In this document: in pieces, positions 12,732-21,379 of the stretch
Numbering within the stretch: the first letter of the stretch is position 1
Layout of the letters: the number at the start of each line of letters is the position of its first letter
Assembly: GCF_030815985.1 (NCBI RefSeq)
Contig: NZ_JAUSXM010000001.1
Span: forward strand, 5,456,001 to 5,520,000
From: Paenibacillus sp. W2I17
GTDB taxonomy: Bacteria; Bacillota; Bacilli; Paenibacillales; Paenibacillaceae
Length of the DNA stretch: 64,000 bases
Reading direction: 5' to 3'
The notes under the pieces: model-generated
Databases searched by the model: none
Seen by the model: only the letters and a program-made list of their open reading frames with translations
Told to the model about the DNA's origin: nothing
Program-made: the position numbers and the translations under genes

Positions 12732-12737
12732 TCATAT

Positions 12738-12818
12738 GCGCGTGTGGCGGAATTGGCAGACGCACTAGACTTAGGATCTAGCGTCTTTGACGTGGGGGTT
12801 CAAGTCCCTCCACGCGCA
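12738..12818 (+). tRNA. tRNA-Leu (TAG)
   Basis: 81-nt class II tRNA with a long variable arm (CGTCTTTGACG). Acceptor GCGCGTG/CACGCGC, anticodon arm CTAGA-CTTAGGA-TCTAG. No CCA encoded. Confidence 0.95.
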
Positions 12819-12828
12819 TCCTTTATTT

Positions 12829-12903
12829 GCGGAAGTGGCTCAGCGGTAGAGCATCGCCTTGCCAAGGCGAGGGTCGCGGGTTCGATTCCCGTCTTCCGCT
12901 CCA
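12829..12903 (+). tRNA. tRNA-Gly (GCC)
   Basis: Acceptor GCGGAAG/CTTCCGC, anticodon arm TCGCC-TTGCCAA-GGCGA, encoded CCA. Confidence 0.96.
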
Positions 12904-12910
12904 ATATTTT

Positions 12911-12987
12911 GCGCCCTTAGCTCAGCTGGATAGAGCGTTTGACTACGAATCAAAAGGCCGGGAGTTCGAATCTCTCAGGGCGCGCCA
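12911..12987 (+). tRNA. tRNA-Arg (ACG)
   Basis: Acceptor GCGCCCT/AGGGCGC, anticodon arm TTTGA-CTACGAA-TCAAA, encoded CCA. A34 is expected to be deaminated to inosine. Confidence 0.96.
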
Positions 12988-13002
12988 TTATTTTTTTAGT
13001 AT

Positions 13003-13076
13003 CGGGATGTAGCTCAGCTTGGTAGAGCACCTGGTTTGGGACCAGGGGGTCGCATGTTCAAATCGTGTCATCCCGA
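13003..13076 (+). tRNA. tRNA-Pro (TGG)
   Basis: Acceptor CGGGATG/CATCCCG, anticodon arm CCTGG-TTTGGGA-CCAGG. No CCA encoded. Confidence 0.95.
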
Positions 13077-13089
13077 TTTTTTTGTTTAT

Positions 13090-13160
13090 GCGGGTGTAGT
13101 TCAATGGTAGAACTTTAGCCTTCCAAGCTAATAGCGTGGGTTCGATTCCCATCACCCGCT
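13090..13160 (+). tRNA. tRNA-Gly (TCC)
   Basis: 71-nt cloverleaf, acceptor GCGGGTG/CACCCGC, anticodon loop CTTCCAA. No CCA encoded. Last tRNA before the operon terminator. Confidence 0.95.
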
Positions 13161-13172
13161 TACAGGATATAA

Positions 13173-13206
13173 TAAAAAAGCCTTTGCAGATGCAGAGGCT
13201 TTTTTA
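13173..13206 (+). terminator. Rho-independent terminator of the rRNA/tRNA operon
   Basis: AAAAAGCCTTTGCA / TGCAGAGGCTTTTTT hairpin (one G-T pair, 2-nt loop) ending in a T run directly behind the last tRNA. Confidence 0.9.
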
Positions 13207-13263
13207 TTTTTATTAACGTAATAATTAGCAGTTATGTAAAGTACAATACAGGTTTATTTAAAA

Positions 13264-13310
13264 AAGAGCCAAGACCCCTTTACTATCCAAATAGGGAGGT
13301 CTTGGCTCTT
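13264..13310 (-). terminator. Long hairpin terminating the minus-strand gene downstream
   Basis: 13-bp perfect stem AAGAGCCAAGACC / GGTCTTGGCTCTT with extra inner pairing. The T run follows on the minus strand, so it ends the transcript of the WGxxGxxG gene. Confidence 0.82.
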
Positions 13311-13377
13311 ATGTTTATCTCTGTGGATGAGCTGCTTCTAAGACGTAGCAGCTATTGTAACGTGACGTGAGTACTAT

Positions 13378-13719
13378 TTAACGTTCGTTGTGGTCCGTCA
13401 CTCTTTTACGCATGCCAGCTAATCCAAGCAGTCCCAGCAAACCGAGCCAGCCCCAATCCATGTCGTTGTCACGGTCGTTTGTTGTGGCGTTCGCCCGAAC
13501 ATTGTTGGTACGATAGTCACCATTGTTGCGGTAGTTTCCATCCATATTCAGGTTGGTATTTGTGCGATCCATGTAGTTGGTGTCCTGATAAGACCGGACA
13601 CGTGAGCCATTGGTGTTGGTATCCATTCCTTTGGACATTTGACCATCAGCAGCAGCAGGGCCAGCCATCGCGGCTACCAGAAGCACGGAAGCAATAATTG
13701 TTGTACCTTTCTTCATCAT
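13378..13719 (-). CDS. Small exported WGxxGxxG-type protein
   Basis: 113 aa with a Sec signal peptide (MMKKGTTIIASVLLVAAMAG, likely cleavage after AAA). A highly Asn/Asp/Arg/Thr-rich low-complexity middle (repeated NTN, YRNNGDYR) is followed by a C-terminal WGWLGLLGLLGLAG then MRKR. This Trp-Gly repeat plus basic end is the sorting-like WGxxGxxG tail known in Bacillales exported proteins. AGGAGG lies 7 bp before the first of two adjacent ATGs. The function of the protein is unknown. It stands alone, in opposite orientation to its neighbours, with its own terminator. Confidence 0.8.
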   Translation of the reverse strand: MMKKGTTIIASVLLVAAMAGPAAADGQMSKGMDTNTNGSRVRSYQDTNYMDRTNTNLNMDGNYRNNGDYRTNNVRANATTNDRDNDMDWGWLGLLGLLGLAGMRKRVTDHNER

Positions 13720-14298
13720 TTGGATTCCTCCTTTTTAGTAAGAGCTATAGATTAATCTGCCCAATAAGCTAAGAACATTATGTAGAAATGGTCTGTTAAG
13801 ATATCCCTACGTTTACAGTAGGCTAGGAACATACATAAGAACCTCCCCTAATAAGCAGACTTGTAGTGGGAAGAAATTTATAATTACACCTTTAATTTAT
13901 TGCGTCACTGTGGTAAAGTATACAAAAGCTTGCTTTGCCGGTCATGTTTCTTTGTATATCATCTGTTCTCAAATAATGAAATTATGCGGTTTAACCTTAC
14001 GATCAGGTACCATGGAATCATATCTAAAGTAACTGTATATTTATAAATTTTTAAGCATAGGTATGAGACATTTGATTTATCTAAAGTACGTGAAAAAGGT
14101 ATCATGCGACAGCATATGACCATTAATTGAAGCAGAACAAGAAAATGAATAAAAAAGCGTGTTTTTGTGCTGTAAATCGGGGATAATCCCCATTTTTTCT
14201 AGTAGAAAAATAAAGATTTTCGTACCATTTTATTGTATGATGTTATGAAGGTGTCAAATTTACGTGTACGAATGGAACGATCAGATGGGAGGATAAGC
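13720..14298. other. Intergenic region between the WGxxGxxG gene and ppc
   Basis: About 580 bp, AT-rich, no convincing gene. The only structure I see is a small GC hairpin GGGGA-TAA-TCCCC followed by ATTTTTT at 14179-14197, 100 bp before the ppc start. It could be a weak terminator or a leader attenuator of ppc. A -10-like TATGAT at 14236 has no good -35. Confidence 0.4.
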
Positions 14299-17091
14299 AT
14301 GACTGAAACTATGGTAACCGCCAGCAAAAGCCAATCCAACAACCTGCTTCGGCGAGACGTGCGGTTCCTGGGCAATATACTCGGAGAAGTTCTTGTCCAT
14401 CAAGGCGGCACGGAGCTTCTAGATATCGTTGAGAAGATTCGGGAAACGAGCAAATCGTTGCGTGCAGAATTTTTGCCAGAACTCTATGCAGAGTTCAAAA
14501 CGATGATCCAGGAATTAGACTCGGACAATCGTCACCAGGTTATTCGGGCTTTCGCTATTTATTTTCAATTAGTTAATATTGCTGAACAAAACCATCGGAT
14601 CCGGCGTAAACGGGATTATGAACGTTCTGCAGGGGACGCTGTGCAGCCAGGATCGATTGAGAAAGCAGTACAGGATCTTAAGGAACGTGGACTGTCTCAT
14701 ACAGAGGTGGAAGAGATTCTCGACGATTTGTCGTTGGAACTCGTTATGACAGCTCACCCAACCGAAGCCATGCGCCGGGTTATACTGGACATCCACAAGC
14801 GGATATCCGAAGATGTCATGTCACTTGATAATCCTACGCTGACGTTGCGTGAACGTGAACAGTTGCGTGAGAAACTGCTGAATGAGGTTATTACACTCTG
14901 GCAGACAGATGAACTTCGCGACCGTAAACCGACTGTACTCGATGAAGTGCGGAACGGGATGTATTACTTTCATGAAACGTTGTTCCACGTACTTCCGGAT
15001 GTATATCAGGAGCTGGAACGCTGCCTGAACAAATTTTATCCTGACCATGACTGGCATGTGCCGACGTATTTGCGGTTCGGTTCCTGGATCGGTGGAGACC
15101 GGGATGGAAATCCTTCGGTAACTTCAGATGTAACATGGCAGACGCTGTTGATGCAACGCAAGCTTGCTTTGCGTGAATACCAACGGATTATGATTGAACT
15201 TATGGGCCATCTCAGCTTCAGCACAAACATCATTCATGTATCGGATGAGCTGGTGCAGTCGATTGAGCAGGACCGTAATTCTGTTACATTGAAAAAAGTG
15301 GATATCTGGCGGAATGAAAAAGAGCCATACCGCATCAAATTGGCCTATATGATTGCCAAGCTGAACAATGTACTGGATGAGAACAAATTAGGTCAGCCTG
15401 ACCGTTATCATAGCGCACAGGATTTAATTGATGAATTGATGATTATTGATCGAAGTCTGCGCCATCATTTTGCCGATTACGTAGCAGATACGACCATTCG
15501 CAAAATGATTCGTCAAGTCGAGTTGTTTGGTTTCCATACTGCAGCATTGGATGTGCGTCAGCACAGTAAGGAACATGAAAATGCGATGTCGGAGATTTTG
15601 GCGAAAATGAACATTGTAGAGGATTATGCGCGTCTGACTGAAGACGGTAAAATCGATCTGCTTGCTCGTTTGCTGGATGATCCACGTCCGCTTACTTCTC
15701 CTTATCACCAATACACGGAGGGAACCAAAGAGTGTCTGGATGTCTTCCGTACCATCAAGCGTGCCCAGAACGAATTTGGGAACGGCTGTATCACAAGTTA
15801 CCTGATCAGTATGACGCAGGGCGCAAGTGATTTGCTGGAGGTTATGGTATTTGCCAAGGAAGTGGGCTTATTCACCAAAGGTCACAACGGTGACGTTGTA
15901 TCTACACTTCAAGCGGTACCGCTGTTTGAAACGATTGATGATCTACATGCGGCTTCGGACATTATGCAGAAGCTGTTCAACCTTCCTGTATACCGCGCAA
16001 GCGTAAAAGGACGGAATGAACTACATGAAATCATGCTTGGTTATTCAGACAGTAACAAGGATGGCGGAGTGGTTACAGCCAACTGGGAACTGCGCGTAGC
16101 AATGAATGCCATCACGGCTGTAGGTAATGAACACGGCGTTAAGCTGAAGTTCTTCCATGGACGTGGCGGGGCTCTTGGACGTGGCGGCATGCCACTCAAC
16201 CGCAGTATTCTTGCTCAACCACCGCATACCATTGGTGGAGGCATCAAGATTACGGAGCAGGGAGAGGTTATTTCTTCCCGTTATTCCCTTCAGGGGATTG
16301 CATACCGCAGTCTAGAGCAGGCAACTTCGGCTTTGATTACAGCAGCACTCAATGGTCTTGAGCCGCAGGAGTCAGCATCCGAGCGCCATTGGGACAGCAT
16401 CATCAAAGAGATTTCGGAAGTATCTCTGACGAAATATCAGGATCTGATTTTCCGTGATCCAGACTTTTTCACCTTCTTCAAAGAATCAACGCCGCTTCCG
16501 GAGGTTGGTGAGCTGAATATTGGTTCCCGTCCATCCAAGCGTAAAAATAGCGATAAGTTTGAAGATCTGAGAGCGATCCCTTGGGTATTCGCATGGACTC
16601 AAAGTCGATATCTGCTTCCGGCATGGTATGCGGCAGGAACAGGATTGCAAAGTTACTATCAGGATAAAGAGGAAAATCTGGTTGTTCTGAAAGAAATGTA
16701 TGCAAGCTTCCCATTCTTCCGCACATTAATTGATACGGTACAGATGGCCGTAGCCAAGGCAGATCTGGTGATTGCCAAAGAATACTCAGCCATGACTTCG
16801 AACAAAGAAGCACGAGATCGCATTTACGGTCAGATCGAAGCCGAATTCAAGCTCACAAAAGAGCTGATTTTGAAAATTACCGGAGAAGCTGAAATTCTGG
16901 ATGATGTACCGGTTATTCAAGAATCCATTCGTCTTCGTAACCCTTATGTAGATCCGTTGTCCTACATGCAAGTTCAACTTCTGAGCGAGCTCAGAGATAT
17001 GCGTGAACGTGGTGAGGATGATACGGAACTGCTTAGAGAAGTATTGCTGACAATCAACGGCATCGCTGCAGGACTGCGTAACACAGGTTGA
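14299..17091 (+). CDS. ppc: Phosphoenolpyruvate carboxylase
   Basis: 930-aa PEPC converting PEP and bicarbonate to oxaloacetate to refill the TCA cycle. Catalytic motifs are all present: TAHPTEAMRR with the essential His (about residue 153), the LRFGSWIGGDRDGNP signature, EIMLGYSDSNKDGG, and the PEP-binding FHGRGGALGRGG loop. The C-terminus ends LRNTG as expected for the family. I chose ATG 14299, which has GGGAGG 6 bp upstream; an in-frame TTG/ATG further up would add 22 residues without a ribosome site. Flanked by its own terminator, so probably monocistronic. Confidence 0.96.
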   Translation: MTETMVTASKSQSNNLLRRDVRFLGNILGEVLVHQGGTELLDIVEKIRETSKSLRAEFLPELYAEFKTMIQELDSDNRHQVIRAFAIYFQLVNIAEQNHRIRRKRDYERSAGDAVQPGSIEKAVQDLKERGLSHTEVEEILDDLSLELVMTAHPTEAMRRVILDIHKRISEDVMSLDNPTLTLREREQLREKLLNEVITLWQTDELRDRKPTVLDEVRNGMYYFHETLFHVLPDVYQELERCLNKFYPDHDWHVPTYLRFGSWIGGDRDGNPSVTSDVTWQTLLMQRKLALREYQRIMIELMGHLSFSTNIIHVSDELVQSIEQDRNSVTLKKVDIWRNEKEPYRIKLAYMIAKLNNVLDENKLGQPDRYHSAQDLIDELMIIDRSLRHHFADYVADTTIRKMIRQVELFGFHTAALDVRQHSKEHENAMSEILAKMNIVEDYARLTEDGKIDLLARLLDDPRPLTSPYHQYTEGTKECLDVFRTIKRAQNEFGNGCITSYLISMTQGASDLLEVMVFAKEVGLFTKGHNGDVVSTLQAVPLFETIDDLHAASDIMQKLFNLPVYRASVKGRNELHEIMLGYSDSNKDGGVVTANWELRVAMNAITAVGNEHGVKLKFFHGRGGALGRGGMPLNRSILAQPPHTIGGGIKITEQGEVISSRYSLQGIAYRSLEQATSALITAALNGLEPQESASERHWDSIIKEISEVSLTKYQDLIFRDPDFFTFFKESTPLPEVGELNIGSRPSKRKNSDKFEDLRAIPWVFAWTQSRYLLPAWYAAGTGLQSYYQDKEENLVVLKEMYASFPFFRTLIDTVQMAVAKADLVIAKEYSAMTSNKEARDRIYGQIEAEFKLTKELILKITGEAEILDDVPVIQESIRLRNPYVDPLSYMQVQLLSELRDMRERGEDDTELLREVLLTINGIAAGLRNTG

Positions 17092-17188
17092 TGATTGAAC
17101 TGTTGCATTTGAATAATCATATGTAACAAAGTACCCATTACTTTGTTAACTAAAAAGCTCCATTCTCTGCTCTACGGAGTAAGAGATG

Positions 17189-17219
17189 AAACGGGACTCC
17201 TGCGGGAGTTCCCGTTTTT
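17189..17219 (+). terminator. Terminator of ppc
   Basis: Hairpin AACGGGACTCC-TGC-GGGAGTTCCCGTTTTTA, strong GC stem followed by T run, about 100 bp after the ppc stop. Confidence 0.85.
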
Positions 17220-17352
17220 ACTGTTTTTGGCGGATATTTGTCATACAGTCTTGATTTTTGACCAAAGTTGATTTACGATTTGATTGGTGAATTACAAGTG
17301 TGGACGGGTATCAGAAGACGGAAGACCCATCAGCATGTCTGGGGGAATAAGG

Positions 17353-17919
17353 GTGGACAATTTGGAGAACAGGCTTGTGAAACTGGTGCTCAAGGGCGAC
17401 CAGAGAGCCTTTGCAGAAATCGTTGAACTATATAAGGACAAGCTATTTCATTTGGCATATCGGATGCTGAACAATCGTCATGAAGCTGAAGACGTTGTGC
17501 AGGAGACGTTTTTGCGTGTGTTTCGTAATATGGAGAAGTACGATCCGAACCAGAAGTTCTCAACCTGGATCTACCGGATCGCGACGAATCTGTGTATTGA
17601 CCGACTGCGTAGAAAGAAACCTTCATACTCTTTGGATGCTGAACTGAATGACCAGGAAGGATCTGATGGTTATGCCATGCTCCCGAGTGATGATCGTACA
17701 CCGGAGAGTGAAGCACTTCTGTCAGAAACGCAGACACTCATTCGTGAGGCCATTGACAGTTTGCCAGCCAAGTATAAGTCCGTTATGATTCTGAGATATT
17801 TACAGGACTTGTCGCTACAGGAAATCAGTGACGTGACAGGTATGCCCGTAACAACGATCAAGACACGCGTTCATCGGGGCCGTGATTTTCTACGTAAAAA
17901 ATTGGAGTATAAGTTATAA
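17353..17919 (+). CDS. sigW: ECF sigma factor SigW
   Basis: Extracytoplasmic-function RNA polymerase sigma subunit; SigW controls the cell-envelope and antimicrobial-peptide stress regulon in Bacillales. Region 2 (DQRAFAEIVELYKDKLFHLAYRML...EDVVQETFLRVFRN...FSTWIYRIATNLCIDRLRRKKPSYSLD, given here in pieces) and region 4 (LPAKYKSVMILRYLQDLSLQEIS...TIKTRVHRGRDFLRKKL) are both complete. GTG 17353 with GGGGG upstream gives 188 aa, matching the 187 of B. subtilis SigW; the frame is open further upstream. The following rsiW-cdaA-cdaR-glmM-glmS order is the same as in Bacillus. No SigW-type promoter is seen before sigW itself. Confidence 0.92.
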   Translation: MDNLENRLVKLVLKGDQRAFAEIVELYKDKLFHLAYRMLNNRHEAEDVVQETFLRVFRNMEKYDPNQKFSTWIYRIATNLCIDRLRRKKPSYSLDAELNDQEGSDGYAMLPSDDRTPESEALLSETQTLIREAIDSLPAKYKSVMILRYLQDLSLQEISDVTGMPVTTIKTRVHRGRDFLRKKLEYKL

Positions 17920-17953
17920 ATGTTAAACGCCTTTAAATATGGGCGAAATTATT

Positions 17954-17979
17954 TGAAACATATCCGAAACGGATGCGTA
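17954..17979 (+). promoter_or_regulatory. SigW-type promoter between sigW and rsiW
   Basis: TGAAAC at 17954-17959, a 16-bp spacer, then CGTA at 17976-17979. This is an exact match to the SigW consensus TGAAAC-N16-CGTA. It lies 76 bp upstream of the rsiW start and downstream of the sigW stop. By inference SigW boosts transcription of its own anti-sigma factor and of the genes behind it. Confidence 0.75.
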
Positions 17980-18055
17980 TGTAATGTATGCAAGTCTTAT
18001 GCGTGCTTTTTAATGGCACATGGACTAAGTGATTTAAGAAAGGATTGGCTCTCAT

Positions 18056-18670
18056 ATGGATTGCAACTCGGCCGTCTCTTTAATGCATGAATGTTTGGAT
18101 GAGTCGTTGTCCCCGGCCCAGAAGGTTGAACTGAAAAGTCACCTTGTGATCTGTCCGGATTGTCGCATGCGCTTTAAAGAGTTGGAACAGACGGAAATGT
18201 TACTCTTTGCCATGAAACACTATTCACCGTCTGCCTCTGATGAGCTGACCAATCGAATTATGAATGCTCTGCCCCAGCCCAAGAGACAGCAAGCATGGCT
18301 CAAATGGGTCAAAGGACATCCCGCGCTGACGGCGGCAGCCTTCTTTTTGGTCGTGATGCTCTTTAGCGCCTTGAATTTCTGGAATCAGAATAACGAAATG
18401 GTTGTTAAGGGAAATAATCTGGACCAGATCGTGATTCAGGGTAACACGGTTATTGTTCCTGAAGGTAAGTCAATTGCTGGCGATCTTACGATAGAAAATG
18501 GAACCGCACAAGTATATGGTGATGTGAACGGCAATCTGACGGTTATCGACGGACAACTGTTTCAGGCTTCAACGGCGCATATTTCAGGTCAGGTGAAAAG
18601 TATTGATCAGGCGCTGGACTGGTTCTGGTACAAAATAACCAATATGGTAAATGAAGTGGCTTATCGCTAG
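18056..18670 (+). CDS. rsiW: Anti-sigma-W factor RsiW (zinc-binding, membrane-spanning)
   Basis: 204-aa single-pass membrane protein. The N-terminal cytoplasmic domain has the ZAS zinc motif HLVICPDC (HxxxCxxC) preceded by MDCNSAVSLMHECLDE. One transmembrane helix lies at about residues 84-100 (ALTAAAFFLVVMLFSALNF), and the outer domain contains repeats resembling a beta-helix (GNTVIVPEGKSIAGDLTIENG...). In Bacillus, RsiW holds SigW inactive until cleaved by PrsW and RasP. It is separated from sigW by 136 bp, unusually far for a sigma/anti-sigma pair, with a SigW promoter in the gap. A terminator follows. Confidence 0.9.
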   Translation: MDCNSAVSLMHECLDESLSPAQKVELKSHLVICPDCRMRFKELEQTEMLLFAMKHYSPSASDELTNRIMNALPQPKRQQAWLKWVKGHPALTAAAFFLVVMLFSALNFWNQNNEMVVKGNNLDQIVIQGNTVIVPEGKSIAGDLTIENGTAQVYGDVNGNLTVIDGQLFQASTAHISGQVKSIDQALDWFWYKITNMVNEVAYR

Positions 18671-18704
18671 AACAGGGTAAAATCTTCAATGGTATATACC
18701 AAGC

Positions 18705-18740
18705 AGGGTACCTCCAGATTGCATGGGGTACTCTTTTTTT
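18705..18740 (+). terminator. Terminator after rsiW
   Basis: Stem AGGGTACCT / GGGGTACTCT region (9 bp with G-T pairs) followed by seven T. It separates sigW-rsiW from cdaA; readthrough is possible. 18741-18984 holds no gene that I can see. Confidence 0.65.
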
Positions 18741-18984
18741 ATACGCAAACTTTGTAATTCATGGGAAATGTGATGTTTATGTGCAGTTTGAGACTGCCGT
18801 AACTTGCAACCTGAACGTTAACGTTATAACCTAGATACTAAAGAGAACATACTACTACATATAGATAAGCATTTTGCACAAATCGAATGATGCAAAAATG
18901 CGGAGACAAAGGATTATATAAAATCCTAATGGGTTAATATGAGATCAGGGTTTACTCATCAATGGGGATAGCGGGGGCTGGCTT

Positions 18985-19821
18985 ATGAATTATTTTGCTG
19001 ACTTAACGTGGACAGAGTCCATTAAGGACGTTATCGATATATTGATCGTTACCTATATTATGTACAAACTGATTTTGCTTGTGCGGGGGACACGTGCGGT
19101 TCAGCTCCTGAAAGGGATTCTGTTCCTTGTGCTGATCTGGGCATTAAGTACGTGGCTAAACCTGTATACGCTCAAATGGTTAATGAACCAGATGTTTACG
19201 TTTGGTGTCGTTGCGGTGTTCATTATCTTTCAGCCGGAACTGCGTCGTGGTCTGGAGCAATTGGGACGCGGTAAGCTGTTTGGACGTTCAGCGGCAGCGA
19301 GTGATGAAGAATTAACCGTGTTAATTGGTGAGATTATTAAGTCAGTTAATTATTTGTCACGGCGTAAAATTGGCGCTTTGGTCGTATTTGAACGTGAAAC
19401 AGGTCTGAACGATTACACGGAATCGGGCATTAAGATGCAATCTCTGGTCAGCTCGGAGCTGATGATTAATATCTTTATTCCAAATACACCGCTCCATGAT
19501 GGAGCCGTTATTATACAGGGTAAACAGATTTCGGCGGCAGCTTGTTATTTGCCATTATCAGAGAATCCTTTTATCAGTAAGGAATTGGGAACACGTCACC
19601 GTGCAGCAATCGGGATTACCGAAGTTGCAGATGCGATCTGTTTGGTTGTCTCCGAGGAGACAGGACAGGTGTCACTTGCAATGAATGGACAGGTCGTTCG
19701 TGATATTAAGGAAGAATCGCTGATTGCCAAACTGTATGAGGAGTTGCGCCCTACATCCAATCTGAAAAAGAATGGCTGGACAACCTTCTGGAAACGGAAG
19801 GGAGGACGTAACAATGGATAA
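18985..19821 (+). CDS. cdaA: Diadenylate cyclase CdaA (c-di-AMP synthase)
   Basis: 278 aa with three N-terminal transmembrane helices (about residues 15-80) and a DisA_N domain. The catalytic motifs are LHDGAVII (DGA) and GTRHRAAIG (RHR). It condenses two ATP to the second messenger c-di-AMP, which controls potassium and osmolyte uptake and cell wall integrity. In Firmicutes CdaA forms a complex with CdaR and GlmM, whose genes follow directly; cdaR overlaps by 8 bp. Start ATG 18985 follows a GGGGGCTGG region. Confidence 0.95.
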   Translation: MNYFADLTWTESIKDVIDILIVTYIMYKLILLVRGTRAVQLLKGILFLVLIWALSTWLNLYTLKWLMNQMFTFGVVAVFIIFQPELRRGLEQLGRGKLFGRSAAASDEELTVLIGEIIKSVNYLSRRKIGALVVFERETGLNDYTESGIKMQSLVSSELMINIFIPNTPLHDGAVIIQGKQISAAACYLPLSENPFISKELGTRHRAAIGITEVADAICLVVSEETGQVSLAMNGQVVRDIKEESLIAKLYEELRPTSNLKKNGWTTFWKRKGGRNNG

Positions 19822-21307
19822 GTGGTTTAACAATAATAACTTTGCCAAAATACTTGCGCTTGCGGTGAGCCTGCTGCTCTGGTTCATGATTCATCTGGAT
19901 GAAGTACCAACTACCCCTACGATTACAACAGGGACAACCAACAAGGTTGTGGAACGTACGGTGCCTGTTCAACCTTATGGATTAGACAGCAACAGCTATG
20001 TGCTTACTTCATTAAGTACCGATGAGGTCCGGCTGGAGATCAAAGGGCAGCGCTCGATGCTAACATCGATTTTTACGAATGATGACTACAAGGTACTGGT
20101 CGATCTGAGTCAGGTGAAAGATGGGTCCAATACACTGCCACTTGTACCTGATTTGCCTTCCGGGGTAGAAGTGGTCAGCATGGAACCTTCCATGGTTACG
20201 GTGAACGTAGAAAAATTGGGCACCAAATCCTTCAATGTGAATATTGTACCCGAAGGGGAACCATCCGCCGGATACAGCGCTGGAACGCCCGTAATTGAAC
20301 CTTCGACGCCGGTTAAGGTAACTCTGCCCGAAGGACAACTCGAGGCTGTAGCGAAGGTCCAGGGCAGTGTGAGCGTGAAAGATGCCAAGGAAGATGTCAT
20401 ACAGAAAAAAGTGAAACTTCAAGCATACGATGCTGAAGGCAAGGTCCTTGAAAATGCGATAATAACGCCTCAAACGGTTGAAGTCCGAGTTCCGGTCAAT
20501 CAGCCCTATACATCTGTACCCTTAAGAATCAAATATTCGGGACAGCTTCCGGAAGGCCTGGTACTCTCCACGGTAGAGCCAAACGTGAAAGAAGTCTCGG
20601 TTTATGGATCAGAGGATGCGCTTGCAGGTATACAGTCCTACGACCAAGTAACCCTTGATCTTACACAGTTTGATAAGTCGGGTACATCGACAGTTAACGT
20701 GGACTTGACGCCGCCTTCCGGTTTTGAGAAAATCGAGCCTAGTTCGATTCAGATCAAAGTAACCATATCCCCATTTGACGAGGCAGAGGAGACAACCAAA
20801 GTCTTTCCGAACGTCCCCATCACACTTACCGGTGCGGGGAATGGGCTGGAAGGTACACTCGTTACGCCTAAAAGTGGCGGTCTGAACCTTACGCTTACAG
20901 GCTCAGCAAGTATGCTTGAGGGTCTGAGTAGTGATGATCTCACGTTAACCGGGGATCTTGCTGGACTTGCGGTCGGAACGCATGAGATCAAGCTTGAAGC
21001 CGACCTGCCCCGTTATGCCAAACTGGATGAATCATCCACTGCTTTGAGTGCGACGGTTAAAATTAGTGAAAAGGCTGAAGACACCACAACTACTCCTAGC
21101 GAAGATCCGACTGACGAGGGAACGGTAGCACCTGACCCTTCACCAGCCGAGGTCGAAAATGGGGAAACGGAGCCTGTTCCTGATGAAGAAGAAACGGAAT
21201 CGAATACGGATACTCAGGATCAGGGCCAACAGGGGAGCACAAGCAGTCGAGGTAATTTAAATAATAATAACAGCGGTACTAGCAGTAAAAGTGGCGCGAA
21301 TCCGTAA
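19814..21307 (+). CDS. cdaR: CdaR (YbbR-domain regulator of CdaA)
   Basis: 497 aa. A short N-terminal segment MDKWFNNNNFAKILALAVSL is followed by one transmembrane helix and then an extracytoplasmic run of about four YbbR domains. It ends in a long acidic, Pro/Thr/Asn-rich tail (about residues 420-497) not seen in most homologues. ATG 19814 lies inside the end of cdaA (8-bp overlap) with GGAGGA upstream, indicating translational coupling. It binds and modulates CdaA at the membrane in Bacillus and Listeria. Confidence 0.92.
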   Translation: MDKWFNNNNFAKILALAVSLLLWFMIHLDEVPTTPTITTGTTNKVVERTVPVQPYGLDSNSYVLTSLSTDEVRLEIKGQRSMLTSIFTNDDYKVLVDLSQVKDGSNTLPLVPDLPSGVEVVSMEPSMVTVNVEKLGTKSFNVNIVPEGEPSAGYSAGTPVIEPSTPVKVTLPEGQLEAVAKVQGSVSVKDAKEDVIQKKVKLQAYDAEGKVLENAIITPQTVEVRVPVNQPYTSVPLRIKYSGQLPEGLVLSTVEPNVKEVSVYGSEDALAGIQSYDQVTLDLTQFDKSGTSTVNVDLTPPSGFEKIEPSSIQIKVTISPFDEAEETTKVFPNVPITLTGAGNGLEGTLVTPKSGGLNLTLTGSASMLEGLSSDDLTLTGDLAGLAVGTHEIKLEADLPRYAKLDESSTALSATVKISEKAEDTTTTPSEDPTDEGTVAPDPSPAEVENGETEPVPDEEETESNTDTQDQGQQGSTSSRGNLNNNNSGTSSKSGANP

Positions 21308-21379
21308 ACGTTCTAATTTTAAAATTCTCAAAAAATAATAATAGTGCTCGTATATGATGCGAATAGAAGGAGTTAAATC

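Noticed and set aside
17920..18090. 56-codon ORF starting right after the sigW stop, with several Cys
   Set aside because: Weak ribosome site, no known family, and it contains the SigW promoter and overlaps the start of rsiW in another frame. Most likely chance.
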